The notes beneath the pieces are model-generated. The model saw nothing but the letters and a program-made list of their open reading frames with translations, did no database searches and was not told the origin of the DNA. A program made the position numbers and the translations under genes. DNA of 64,000 nucleotides from Acidovorax delafieldii (lineage in GTDB: Bacteria > Pseudomonadota > Gammaproteobacteria > Burkholderiales > Burkholderiaceae_C): assembly GCA_002377855.1 (NCBI GenBank), contig DFQQ01000027.1, positions 1 to 64,000 on the forward strand. The letters are read 5' to 3'. Below, piece by piece: positions 1 through 8,477 of the stretch; positions within the stretch are counted from its first letter, which is position 1, and every line of letters starts with the position of its first letter.

Positions 1-207
1 GGCCGCTTGGGCTTCTTGCAGGCCCGACTGATGGGACAGGGTGTCCGGGTCTGCTGTGATTTGGTGGAAGCGGGCGATCAGGCATAGCGATGCCAGTGAG
101 TCCAGGCTGGAGGCTGTACTCGTACCTCCACCGATTTCTGAACGTGTCTCTGCCTCGTCCGCCAGCGATACGCGCTGCTGGACGCCCCCCTCTTGCTTTG
201 GCTCCAT
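1..207 (-). CDS. Type I secretion ABC transporter (permease/ATPase), 5' part only
   Basis: The first 69 codons of a minus-strand gene run off the left edge of the window. The protein begins MEPKQEGGVQQRV; residues ~34-69 (SLDSLASLCLIARFHQITAD and onward) resemble the N-terminal C39-peptidase-like domain of HlyB/LapB/RtxB-type exporters, which bind the substrate but usually lack the catalytic Cys. The membrane and ATPase domains would lie outside the window, so the assignment rests on this short N-terminus. The ATG is at 207. The upstream 208-450 is AT-rich compared with the rest of the window and probably carries its promoter. Family inference is moderate; the substrate cannot be told. Confidence 0.6.
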   Translation of the reverse strand, partial: MEPKQEGGVQQRVSLADEAETRSEIGGGTSTASSLDSLASLCLIARFHQITADPDTLSHQSGLQEAQAA

Positions 208-454
208 AACCCACTTTTTTGTTTGTAAGTGGGTGTAGATGCTAGGGCGGCAATTCTTTTTCTGGCACGCCGCCAGAATGTTAATTTGTTGTTAATTGTT
301 TCAAGAGAATGGAGTTGGCACTGATCGCAGGAGATTTTTTACATACAAATCAATAAGTTAACAATATCTGAACAATTCGGGGAGCGCATTGCAGATGCGA
401 AGAGTTACCAATACGGAGGTGCAGACGAAAATTTGGATGACTAGAAGGTAGTTC
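208..454. other. AT-rich intergenic region upstream of the secretion gene
   Basis: This stretch is clearly AT-rich relative to its surroundings (TTAATTTGTTGTTAATTG around 280-297, repeated TTAACA near 355) and holds no convincing gene. It probably contains the promoter of the minus-strand secretion gene starting at 207. No specific operator could be identified. Confidence 0.35.
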
Positions 455-632
455 GTGTATTTGTACGAAACCCGAGTCCGAGCCGCTGAGCTTTGCAGCA
501 CGCTCGGCAAATGCACCATCCTTACCATCCGTCAGCTAAGTTGCCCAACCAAGAATGCATTGAGGGGTGGAACAGTGAGTATCAGCAGCGGCTCGACCTG
601 TCGGCAGGATATGCTCGGCCATCGAGCACCAC
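455..632 (+). pseudogene. IS3-family orfA remnant
   Basis: Residues read from 455 (YETRVRAAELCSTLGK, then TIRQLSCPTKNALRG) match the N-terminal helix-turn-helix region of IS3-family OrfA proteins (pattern R.KAVELY..LGK..ATIRQLGYPTKN.L..W). The match continues in another frame from about 565 (WNSEYQQRLDLSAGYARPS) and then hits a stop, so the gene carries a frameshift and is dead. It is followed at 685-1117 by the C-terminal part of the matching orfB, with the middle of the element missing. Confidence 0.6.
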
Positions 633-684
633 ATGACACATGACCTGTGCATCGGTGCCGCCATAGGTCTCTGAGCTATCCAGG

Positions 685-1117
685 GTGTGGAATGCTGACC
701 AAAGGGGTCCGCGAAGCGATTGCTTCGACGGGATGGTGGTGAGCAGGACTATCGGCACAACTCAGGATGCAGAGCTGGTCAACAGCATGCTGGATGCAGC
801 CATCGACACGGGCACAGGGACGAGCGATCGACCAGTGCGCCACTCAGACCGCGGAGGTACCACCACTGAGAATGAGCGAGACGAAACTCACCCGCTTGAT
901 GTCACGCAAGGCCTGCTTACCGGACAACGCAGCCTACCACGGGTTCTTTTATCGCCTCAAGAACGAAGTGTTCTATCCTCGGGATGTGAGGAGCGTCACC
1001 GTTTAGCAGTTCATTGAAGTGATCGAAGACGACGTCCTCTGGTACAACGAGAAGCGGATCAAGATCTCCCTTGGCTCTCTCAGCCTCATCGAATACCGGG
1101 CGAGCATTGGACTTCAG
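685..1117 (+). pseudogene. IS3-family transposase (orfB) C-terminal remnant
   Basis: Two frames together give the C-terminal half of an IS3-family DDE transposase. From 685 one reads DCFDGMVVSRTIGTTQDAEL and RPVRHSDRGG (the second catalytic Asp region). In the neighbouring frame one reads ETKLTRLMSRKACLPDNAAY, then FFYRLKNEVFYP, and after an in-frame TAG at 1004-1006, WYNEKRIKISLGSLSLIEYR (catalytic Glu region and end). At least one frameshift and one stop make it non-functional. With the orfA remnant at 455 it marks one decayed element with a central deletion. No clear terminal inverted repeats were found for it. Confidence 0.75.
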
Positions 1118-1439
1118 CATATAACCGTCCAAGTCTTTATCCCCACACCCACCTGGCAAGATTCAAGCTGCACCAACACTGAGGTGTAGTGCCGAAGTTT
1201 TGATTGCCTCGTGACGGGTGTGATTGAAGAATGAGGGTGATTCTGGTTTTTGTAAGAGTAGCTACATCGAACTACAGGCTCCCTCTTGAAATTCTGCAAG
1301 CTGGCAGTAATGCGCGTGGTGAAGTTTACGACTTTAGCCTTGTGAGCGTTTGATCCAGTAACCCGCCAACCCGCATGAATGCTAGGCCGCTGTTTACGAC
1401 TTTAATTACGCAGAATAGTTGTTGTTCACGGGCAATAGA

Positions 1440-1489
1440 GTCTGAGACAGCACAACTTGGTTTGAGACGAGGCAATAGTGTCGGAGACA
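1440..1489. repeat. Three GTYKGAGACR motifs spaced exactly 20 bp apart
   Basis: GTCTGAGACA (1440-1449), GTTTGAGACG (1460-1469) and GTCGGAGACA (1480-1489) recur with a strict 20 bp period. Nearby, GTTTACGACTTTA occurs twice (about 1323 and 1391). Arrays of short direct repeats of this kind are typical of transposase-binding ends of IS21-family elements, so this may be a stranded element end. The motif and spacing are seen directly; the IS assignment is inference. Confidence 0.4.
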
Positions 1490-1545
1490 CATAGCCCGGT
1501 GGTAGTGCTCATGATGCAGCGGTTGCCGTCATCCACGAATTGAAT

Positions 1546-2534
1546 CGCCCCGGGTTTGAACTGACCCCCAGAAGTTGGACGGTCCTAATTGCGCCGATTA
1601 GGCGGTACTCCTCAGCCGGTACGCAACCGGACTGCGCTCCTGCAGCCCGAGCTTGATGCGCTCGTGGTTGTAGTAGTGGATGTAATCATGCACGCCCGCT
1701 TCGAGCGTATCAATGCTATCGGGCCTTTCGAGCTAGAAGTACTCGGCTTTCAGGGTGCCGAAGAAGCTTTCAATCGCCGCGTTGTCGAAGCAGTTGCCCT
1801 TGCGACTCATACTTGCTCGACTCCGCGTCGCACGAGCATCGCTCGGTAGGGCTGCATCTTGTAGTGCCAAGCTTGGTCGGAATGCACGATCAGGCTTGCG
1901 CCGCAATTGGTCTGCGAGAGCGCGGCCTCAAGCATGCTGGACACCATCAGTAGAACGTGCTGTGCGCCAAGTCTGCTACCTGCAACAGATCCGCCAATTT
2001 ATGGTGTTGCCTTAACCCGGCAATCAGACGCGCTTTGTCGGCGCAGATAATCTCTTCGATCGGATCAAGGCCTGCAATTTTTTTTAGGTACGCGACCTCC
2101 GCGCGCAGTCGATCGCTCTCCCCGCAGGGCTTTGTCCGCATCGGCAACGACCGTGCTCGACTGTGCGGCAGAGCGTCGTTCTGGCTTCATGTGGGGCTGT
2201 TCTTCATTCCTGGTCTCGCACGCCTGCAGGCGGCCTTGCGCCGCAACCTTACGACTGGAAAGCTGCTCGCGATCCTGATGAGCCAGCACCTGAACTGCCC
2301 ACTCTACGCGCTGCGCTTGGGGCGCAAACCGTCAATGCCGTGCAGGCGGTAGTGGCTCACCCACGTGCGAACCTTCTCCTCGGGAACCGACCACCGCCGA
2401 GCCAAGAGCTTCGCGTCGCCTTCGCGCCAGCCAAGAAGCTTTGAACCACTTCCAGCTTGAACTCCGTTTTGTAATTCTTCATGTAACCCCTTGAAGCTTG
2501 TCCTACTTGTGGGGGTCAGTTCAAACCCGGGGCG
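1546..2534 (-). mobile_element. Decayed IS3-family element with extended inverted repeats
   Basis: A 24 bp terminal inverted repeat beginning TGAACTGACCCCC and ending GGAC lies at 1557-1580 and, inverted, at 2500-2523 (22 of 24 match). The inversion continues outward without a break for 11 bp (CGCCCCGGGTT at 1546-1556 against 2524-2534). The element is only about 0.97 kb between inner repeats, against the usual 1.2-1.5 kb, in line with an internal deletion seen in its genes. No flanking direct repeat was recognised. Confidence 0.8.
1598..2482 (-). pseudogene. IS3-family transposase orfA/orfB, frameshifted and deleted
   Basis: On the minus strand, orfA starts at 2482 (MKNYKTEFKLEVVQSFLAG), then shifts frame; recognisable pieces follow (LLARRWSVPEEKVRTWVSHY, LAHQDREQLSSRKVAAQ). 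The orfA/orfB junction is visible near 1950-2147 (KLADLLQVADLAHSTFY). The orfB C-terminus begins near 1810 with MSRKGNCFDNAAIESFFGTL and ends at 1598, interrupted by an in-frame stop after AEYF. Much of the orfB core is missing. The pieces belong to one element bounded by the inverted repeats at 1557 and 2523. It cannot encode an active transposase. Confidence 0.8.
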
Positions 2535-2566
2535 ACTCAGATGCGACGTTATTAAGAGCCATCACG

Positions 2567-3781
2567 TTAGTCGGTAACGGAAATCTGTAGGCCCAGCGCC
2601 ACCGCGCTTCCAGCCGCGAGCGTGAGGCCCAGCGCACCATGCCCCACGTTCAGGTACACGTTGCTCCCCCGCCAGCGGCCCACGATGGGCACGGAGGTCG
2701 GTGTGGCGGGCCGCAGGCCGGCCCACACTGCAGGAGCCTCCAGGTCGCACAGGCCGGGGTAGGTTTGCGCCACCGCGTCCACCATGGTCCGCACGCGGTC
2801 GGGGGGCACATCCAGGCCGGTGGCCCCCACCTCGGCCATGGCCGCCACGCGCAACTGCTCGCCCAGCGGCGCGAACACCGTTTTGCGGCCCAGGTCGGTC
2901 ACGCTCGCGTGGGGCCGCACCGCACCCGCGCGAAACGGCACGGTGATGCTGTAACCCTTGATGGGGTAGATGGGCAGGTAAATGCCCAGCTTCGCCGCCA
3001 GCGGCACCACACGCGGGCCCGCGGCCATCACGAACGCATCCGCGCCGATCTCGCCTTCGCTGGTCACCACGGCGTCCACCCGTTCGCCCCGCCGGCAAAA
3101 CGACATGGCCCGCACACCCCACGACACCTGGCCGCCTGATTTCTGCAGACTGGCCACCATGTCCCCACACAGGCGGTGGGGGTCGCCGATGCATTCGTCA
3201 CGCGTCCACACGCCGCCCGCCCAGGGCAGCCCGGGCGCAGACTGCAGCGCGGGCTCCTTCTCCAGGCACTCCCGCACGCTCAGCACCTCCTGGCGGCAGC
3301 CCATGGCGGCCTGCAGCGCCACCTGGCGCTCCTGCAGGCGCAGCGACTCGGGCGTGGGGCACAGCACTAGCTTGCCGTTTTCTTCAAAGCCGAAGGACCA
3401 GCGCTCCTCCCGCATCCACTGCTCGAGCATGGCACGGCTCGCCTGCGCCATCTGCAGCAGCTGCGCCGTACCCTGCAGCGCCTGGCGTGCCGAGCAGGCG
3501 CGCAGGAACTGCAGCCCCCAGGCCCACTGCCGCCAGTCCCAGCGTGGATGAAAGCGCACGGCCGAGCCGCGCGACAGCAGCATCTTGGGCAGCCCCCGCA
3601 GCGTGGCGGGCGACGCAAAGGGCTCCACGTAGCTGTAGCTCAGCTGCGCGCCATTGGCATAGCTGGTGCCCAGGCCTGGCGCCTGTTCGGAGTCCAGCAG
3701 GTGTACGTCGTGACCCTTGCGCGCCAGTTCGTAGGCGGTGGCGCAGCCGATCACGCCCGCGCCAATCACGCAGACTTTCAT
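2567..3781 (-). CDS. FAD-dependent D-amino acid dehydrogenase family protein (DadA-like)
   Basis: 404 residues starting MKVCVIGAGVIGCATAYELA, a classic N-terminal Rossmann dinucleotide-binding motif (GxGxxG) for FAD. The fold and length fit the DAO/DadA family, which oxidises D-amino acids or cyclic imino acids to the oxo or imine form and passes electrons to quinone. The C-terminal part (PIYPIKGYSITVPF, then GHGALGLTLAAGSA) is typical of DadA-type enzymes. The ATG at 3781 overlaps the stop of the ornithine-cyclodeaminase-family gene by 4 bp, so translation is probably coupled. It is the last gene of the operon. The substrate is unknown; paired with an ornithine cyclodeaminase/ketimine reductase homologue, a proline-, hydroxyproline- or lysine-like D-amino acid is plausible. 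Confidence 0.85.
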   Translation of the reverse strand: MKVCVIGAGVIGCATAYELARKGHDVHLLDSEQAPGLGTSYANGAQLSYSYVEPFASPATLRGLPKMLLSRGSAVRFHPRWDWRQWAWGLQFLRACSARQALQGTAQLLQMAQASRAMLEQWMREERWSFGFEENGKLVLCPTPESLRLQERQVALQAAMGCRQEVLSVRECLEKEPALQSAPGLPWAGGVWTRDECIGDPHRLCGDMVASLQKSGGQVSWGVRAMSFCRRGERVDAVVTSEGEIGADAFVMAAGPRVVPLAAKLGIYLPIYPIKGYSITVPFRAGAVRPHASVTDLGRKTVFAPLGEQLRVAAMAEVGATGLDVPPDRVRTMVDAVAQTYPGLCDLEAPAVWAGLRPATPTSVPIVGRWRGSNVYLNVGHGALGLTLAAGSAVALGLQISVTD

Positions 3782-4728
3782 GGCAGCGCGCTTTCCAGGG
3801 CGGGCTCGCGCTGCAGGATGCGCGACACCGCCAGCTGCGCCACGGCCACATCGGCCAGCCCTACGCCCACGGACTTGAACACGGTGATCCCGGGCACCTC
3901 GGGACGCCAGGGTGCTGCGCCCGCGTAGAGCTGGGGCAGGTCCACAAACGGCGCCGTGCTGCTGCGCCCCTCCCACAGCGCCACCTCGCCCGCTTCGGCC
4001 AGGCTTTGCGGCATCCACTCCAGGATGATGCGGCCCGCGCGGTCCATGGCAGTGCCGTCCAGCTCGCGGCCCTTGGGCGCACTGATACCCATGGCGGCCA
4101 CGAAGGCGCCGGGCGCGAGCCACGCACCATCGAACACCGGCGTGGCCGAGCGCGTGGCTGTGACCACAATGTCGGCATCGCGCACCGCCGATTCGGCGGT
4201 GGTGAATGCCGCCGAACAGCCGGCCTTGTGCGCCAGCGTCTCGGCCCAAACGGGGTTGCCAGCGGGGTCCACCAGCGCGATTTGTTCAAAGTCGAACCAG
4301 CCACTCAACGCTTCGGCCTGCGCGCGCCCTTGCAGACCCGCGCCAAACACTGCGAGCTTGCGCGGCCGCAAGGGCCCCGCCTTGGAAGCCACCAGCGCCG
4401 TGACGGCCGCCGTGCGCAGGCGGGTGATCTCGTTGCCATCGAGCACCGCCAGCGGCTGGTTGGTCGCCAGGTCGAACAGCAGGATCGAAAAGCTGAACTG
4501 CCCGCGCACCGTGGGGTAGACCTTGACCCCTGCCACGCCGCGCTCGGCCCATACGGCGCCCATGGTGCTCAGCCGCAGGTCGCGGCAATCGGTGCGCTGA
4601 CGGTGGTGCACGGCCGCGCCACCCTCCGACAGGCTGGCAAAGGCCTCGCCCAGCACGGCGGCCACCGAACGGAAATCAAGCGCCTCGGCAATCTGCCGGT
4701 CGCTGATGAAGGGAATGCTGGTGTTCAT
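3778..4728 (-). CDS. Ornithine cyclodeaminase / mu-crystallin family protein
   Basis: 316 residues. The family includes ornithine cyclodeaminase, alanine dehydrogenase (archaeal type) and delta1-pyrroline-2-carboxylate/ketimine reductases. The NAD(P)-binding motif VFGAGLQGRAQAEAL lies near residues 145-160, preceded by the conserved NEITRLRTAAVTAL segment; DADIVVTATRS near 185 is also typical. It overlaps the DadA-like gene downstream by 4 bp. Such pairs fit a route in which a D-amino acid is oxidised to a cyclic imine and the imine reduced to the L-amino acid. Which imine is used cannot be told from sequence alone. Confidence 0.85.
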   Translation of the reverse strand: MNTSIPFISDRQIAEALDFRSVAAVLGEAFASLSEGGAAVHHRQRTDCRDLRLSTMGAVWAERGVAGVKVYPTVRGQFSFSILLFDLATNQPLAVLDGNEITRLRTAAVTALVASKAGPLRPRKLAVFGAGLQGRAQAEALSGWFDFEQIALVDPAGNPVWAETLAHKAGCSAAFTTAESAVRDADIVVTATRSATPVFDGAWLAPGAFVAAMGISAPKGRELDGTAMDRAGRIILEWMPQSLAEAGEVALWEGRSSTAPFVDLPQLYAGAAPWRPEVPGITVFKSVGVGLADVAVAQLAVSRILQREPALESALP

Positions 4729-4795
4729 GGAAAACTCTGAAAGGCAGTAGACGAAAAAGAAGAAAAAGAAAGGGCGGGCACCACGCGCCCAGGCA

Positions 4796-5686
4796 TCACG
4801 GAATGCCGTACTTGTTGGGGTAGCGGATGTTTTCGCGCATGTGCACGCTCATCGGGATGCGCAGCGTGTCGGTGTCGAACCACTTGCGGTAAATGGCGGC
4901 CAGCTCGCCCGAATGCATGAGCGCGAGCACCGTGCGGTCCACCACCTCGCGCAGGGGCAGGTCGTCCTTGGGCAGCATGAATGCGTAGGGCTCCACCGTG
5001 AGATGGCGCCCCGTGACGTGCAGGCTGTCCTTCATCGGAGACGCGGCCACCAGGGCGTAGAGCAGGATGTCGTCCTGCGCGAACGCATCGACCTTGCCCT
5101 CCTCCACGAGACGCACGCCTTCGGCATCCGTGGCCACGGCCACCACGGTCAGATCCTGCTCGCGCTGCAGGCGCTGCACGGTCTCCTGCGCGGTCGTGCC
5201 TTTACTCACGGCCACGCGCCGCTTCCACAGGCTGGGTGCACCATCGAGCAGCACGGACTTGCGCGCGAGAAATCGCACGCCCGTGGTGAACAGCGTGTGC
5301 GAGAAGTCCACGTCCTTTTGCCGGCCCACGGTGTTGGTGTTGCCGCCGCACTCGATGTCGATGGCGCCGGACTGGAGCAGCGGAATGCGCTGCGCCGCTT
5401 CCAGCGGCCGGAACGCCACACGCAACCCCGGCATCGACAGCGCCTTGCGCAGGTTTTGCACGACGCGCAGGCACACGTCGATGGAGTAGCCCACCGTGTC
5501 GCCTGCAGCGTCGCGAAACGCGAACGTGCCCGGCGTCGGGATATAGCCCACATTCACCACACCGCTGCGCGCGATGCGGTCCAGCGCGGAGGCACCTTGC
5601 TGCACCGGCGCCGGCGCTGCGTGCGCGCAGCACAGGGTCAGGGCAAAAACATGCGCCAGGGGCGCGCGCAGAAACGATACAAGCAT
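4796..5686 (-). CDS. ABC transporter substrate-binding protein, amino acid type
   Basis: 296 residues with an N-terminal signal peptide (MLVSFLRAPLAHVFALTLCC, cleavage likely after AHA). The mature part has SBP family 3 hallmarks: a start GVVNVGYIPTPGTFAFRD, then GYSIDVC, IDIECGGNTNTVGRQKDVDF and a C-terminal KWF. This is the periplasmic receptor for polar amino acids or opine-like compounds. It sits in the operon between the amidase (27 bp gap) and the cyclodeaminase-family gene (67 bp gap), and presumably feeds the permease pair encoded upstream. Confidence 0.85.
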   Translation of the reverse strand: MLVSFLRAPLAHVFALTLCCAHAAPAPVQQGASALDRIARSGVVNVGYIPTPGTFAFRDAAGDTVGYSIDVCLRVVQNLRKALSMPGLRVAFRPLEAAQRIPLLQSGAIDIECGGNTNTVGRQKDVDFSHTLFTTGVRFLARKSVLLDGAPSLWKRRVAVSKGTTAQETVQRLQREQDLTVVAVATDAEGVRLVEEGKVDAFAQDDILLYALVAASPMKDSLHVTGRHLTVEPYAFMLPKDDLPLREVVDRTVLALMHSGELAAIYRKWFDTDTLRIPMSVHMRENIRYPNKYGIP

Positions 5687-5713
5687 GGCGAGAACTCCTG
5701 AAGCGATGGGGCC

Positions 5714-7114
5714 CTAGTCCCAGCCCGGCGGCACCGCGCGGTGCCAGTCGGTGGCCTGCTCGAACGCATGGCCCACGCGCAGCGCCATCGGCTCGTCCAT
5801 GGGTCGGCCGATGATCTGAAGGGACACGGGCATCCCCTCCCGCGTGAAGCCCGCCGGCACGGCCAGCGAGCACAGGTCCAGCAGGTTCACGAAGCGCCCG
5901 AAGCGCGACAGCGGCGTGGCCAGCTCGTCGACCGCGCTCACGGGGATGGCAGAGATCGCATTGGTCGGGAAGGCGCACACGTCCACGCCGTCCATGGCCT
6001 GCAGCATGTCGGCCTTGGCCTGCTCGCGCAGCTTGAGCAGATGGATGTACTGCGCCGCATCAATATTGCGGCCCAGCAGAATGCGGCGGCGCACATGGGG
6101 GTCGAACTCCAGCCCCTCCTGCTCGAACAGCGTGCCCAGGCTGGCATAGCCCTCGGCACTCATCAGGCTGCCCGCCACGCGCATGGACTCGGCACAGCTT
6201 TGCGGGAGCGCGCGTTCCACACGCTGCATGCCCAGCGACACCAGCACCTGCACGGCCGCGTCATAGGCGGCCAGTACATCAGGGTCCACATCGTGGCGCT
6301 CGGCCTCGGGCAGCGTCCACACGCGCATGCCCTCCACGCCACGCTCCAGCTGCGACTGCACCGTCCGCACCGGCGCCTGCAACGACACGGCATCGTTCGA
6401 GTCCGCACCCGCCAGCACGTCCAGCATGAGTGCGCTGTCGCGCACGGTGCGGGTGAGCGGGCCCACCGTGTCGTGCGTGGGACACAGCTCGATGAGGCCA
6501 TGGCGGCTGATGAGCCCCCGCGTGGTCTTGAGCCCCACCAGCCCGCACAAACCCGCCGGAATGCGCACCGAACCGCCCGTGTCTGTGCCAACCGAGGCGC
6601 TGCACAAGCCCGCCGCCAGCGCCACCGCCGAGCCACTGCTGCTGCCCCCGGGCGTGCGATGGATCTCGCGGTCCCACGGATTCCAGGGTGTGCCCATCAC
6701 CGCATTGGTGCCCCAACCGCCGAACGCGAACTCCACCGTGTGCGTCTTGCCAATCACGATCGCGCCAGCTGCTCGCAGGCGCTGAACCGCCGTCGCGCTG
6801 AACGCTGAAATGCGGGCGGGCCGGGCACGCGAGCCAGCGGCTATGGCCTTGCCCTGGATTTCGAACAGGTCCTTCACCGCCACCGTCACACCGTGCAGAG
6901 GGCCCACAAACACCCCAGCGCGCGCCATCTGGTCCAGGCCCTGCGCCGCAGCGCGGGCATCGTCGGCATACACCTCGGTATAGGCATGCAGCTTCTCGCC
7001 ATGCCGGTCGATGCGCGCGAGCTGCGCATCGACCAGGGCTTCGCTCGACAACTGGCCCGTGCGGATGGCTGCGGCCTGGGCTGCCAGCGGCGCATCCACC
7101 ATGGATGACATCAT
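5714..7114 (-). CDS. Amidase signature family enzyme
   Basis: About 466 residues. Amidase signature enzymes hydrolyse carboxamides with a Ser-cisSer-Lys triad. Here the Lys lies in VAVKDLFEIQG and the serines in the Gly/Ser-rich GGSSSGSAVALAAG, followed by TDTGGSVRIPAGLCGLVGLK, all well conserved. An ATG at 7132 overlaps the permease stop by 4 bp, but GAGGAG with 7 bp spacing precedes the ATG at 7114, so the downstream start is preferred. Within this uptake operon it probably releases ammonia or an amine from an imported amide before the amino acid enters the oxidase/reductase step. The substrate is not predictable. Confidence 0.85.
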   Translation of the reverse strand: MMSSMVDAPLAAQAAAIRTGQLSSEALVDAQLARIDRHGEKLHAYTEVYADDARAAAQGLDQMARAGVFVGPLHGVTVAVKDLFEIQGKAIAAGSRARPARISAFSATAVQRLRAAGAIVIGKTHTVEFAFGGWGTNAVMGTPWNPWDREIHRTPGGSSSGSAVALAAGLCSASVGTDTGGSVRIPAGLCGLVGLKTTRGLISRHGLIELCPTHDTVGPLTRTVRDSALMLDVLAGADSNDAVSLQAPVRTVQSQLERGVEGMRVWTLPEAERHDVDPDVLAAYDAAVQVLVSLGMQRVERALPQSCAESMRVAGSLMSAEGYASLGTLFEQEGLEFDPHVRRRILLGRNIDAAQYIHLLKLREQAKADMLQAMDGVDVCAFPTNAISAIPVSAVDELATPLSRFGRFVNLLDLCSLAVPAGFTREGMPVSLQIIGRPMDEPMALRVGHAFEQATDWHRAVPPGWD

Positions 7115-7128
7115 CAAATCACTCCTCT

Positions 7129-7815
7129 TCATACGGCCCCCACCGTTCGGCGGCCCTGGGCCATGCGGCGTTCCATCCAGCGCGACAACATCGACAGCGG
7201 AAACGCGATAGCGAAATACAACAGCCCCACCAGGATGAAGATGTGCAGCGGCAGGAAGTACTCGCTGGAGATCGCCTTGGCGGCCAGCATCAGCTCGTTG
7301 GTGGCGATCAACGCGCACAGCGAGCTGTCTTTGAGCAGCGCCACGTAGCTGTTGAGCAAGGGCGGCAGCATCACGCGCAGCGCCTGCGGCAGCGTAACGT
7401 GCAGGAAGACCCTGCGGGGCGTGAGCCCCACGGCCAGGCCCGCCTCGCGCTGCCCACCGTGCACGGACTGCAGCCCGCCGCGCAGGATCTCGGCCACGTA
7501 GGCCGAGCCATGCACGCCCAGGCCGATGGCCCCGGCCCAGTAGCCCGACAGCGTGACGCCGACGGAGGGCAGCACGAAATAGATCGCCAGGAGCAGCGCC
7601 AGCAGCGGTATGGCGCGCAGCAGCTCGATGAAACCTTGGGCAGTGCGCCGCAGCGCGGACAGGCCGCTGCGCAGCATCCATACGAGCAGCGCGCCCAACA
7701 CGATGGCGATGGCGAAGCCGATGGCCGACAGCTCGGCCGTGACGCGCGCGGCATCCATCAGGCGCGGCCACCAATCGGCCCAATACTCGGCATAGGTTGC
7801 AAGAAATGCGTTCAT
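7129..7815 (-). CDS. Amino acid ABC transporter permease (second)
   Basis: 228 residues, His/Glu/Gln/Arg-opine type inner-membrane permease. About five membrane segments are visible, and the cytoplasmic EAA loop reads QREAGLAVGLTPRRVFLHVT with the following LPQALRVMLPPLLN. The start at 7815 overlaps the stop of the first permease (ATGA), and its own stop abuts the amidase start, so the genes are translated as a tight unit. It forms the channel with the other permease, driven by the ATPase at 8474-9265. Confidence 0.9.
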   Translation of the reverse strand: MNAFLATYAEYWADWWPRLMDAARVTAELSAIGFAIAIVLGALLVWMLRSGLSALRRTAQGFIELLRAIPLLALLLAIYFVLPSVGVTLSGYWAGAIGLGVHGSAYVAEILRGGLQSVHGGQREAGLAVGLTPRRVFLHVTLPQALRVMLPPLLNSYVALLKDSSLCALIATNELMLAAKAISSEYFLPLHIFILVGLLYFAIAFPLSMLSRWMERRMAQGRRTVGAV

Positions 7816-8477
7816 CGTGTCCCCCGGGCGGCGTTGCGCTCCAGGCGCGTGAAAGCCCAGCTGATGGGCAGGACCATGGCCGCGTAGAGCAGCATGGCGG
7901 TGAGGTAGATCAGTGGCGTCTCGAACGTGGACGTCACCAGGTTGCGTGCGTAGAACATTACCTCGGGCGCCGCGATGGCCGACGCGATGGAGGTGTCCTT
8001 GACGAGCTGGCTCGCATAGTTGCCCAGCGACGGCAGCGTCACGCGCAGCATCTGCGGCAGCAGCACCGAGCGCAGCGTCTGCGCAGGCGTCAGGCCCACG
8101 GCCAGTGCCGCCTCGCGCTGGCCCGCATGCAGGCAGCGCAGCCCAGCCGCGAACACATCGCACAGGATGGCCGCGCCCACCAGGCCCAGCCCCACGATGG
8201 CCGCCGTGAGCGGCGACAGCCGCACGCCCACCGAGGCCAGCCCGAAATACAGCACGAACAGATGCGCCAGCGCCGGCACGTTGCGCATCCATTCGATGTA
8301 CGCGGCAATGGCCCACTGCAGTACGCGGTGGCGCACAAAGACCACCAGCAGCGCGAGCAGCAACCCCAGGCTCGCAGCGATCAGCGCGGCGCCGGCCGCC
8401 ACCTGGGCCGCCGTCCACGCGCCCCGCGCCAGCGTGAGCGCGATCAGGGTGAAGGTATCGAGGCTTGGCATGGTCAA
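7812..8477 (-). CDS. Amino acid ABC transporter permease (first)
   Basis: 221 residues (or 219 from the internal Met at 8471). Hydrophobic throughout, with the EAA-loop sequence QREAALAVGLTPAQTLRSVL followed by LPQMLRVTLPSLGNYASQLV, the same subfamily as its downstream neighbour. It overlaps both neighbours by 4 bp (ATGA). Having two different permeases implies a heterodimeric channel, as in HisQM- or OccQM-type importers. Confidence 0.9.
   Translation of the reverse strand: MTMPSLDTFTLIALTLARGAWTAAQVAAGAALIAASLGLLLALLVVFVRHRVLQWAIAAYIEWMRNVPALAHLFVLYFGLASVGVRLSPLTAAIVGLGLVGAAILCDVFAAGLRCLHAGQREAALAVGLTPAQTLRSVLLPQMLRVTLPSLGNYASQLVKDTSIASAIAAPEVMFYARNLVTSTFETPLIYLTAMLLYAAMVLPISWAFTRLERNAARGTR

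Noticed and set aside
3487..4740. A 417-codon plus-strand frame across the oxidase/cyclodeaminase genes
   Set aside because: It is antisense to two well-defined enzyme genes and consists of Arg/His/Gly-rich low-information sequence.
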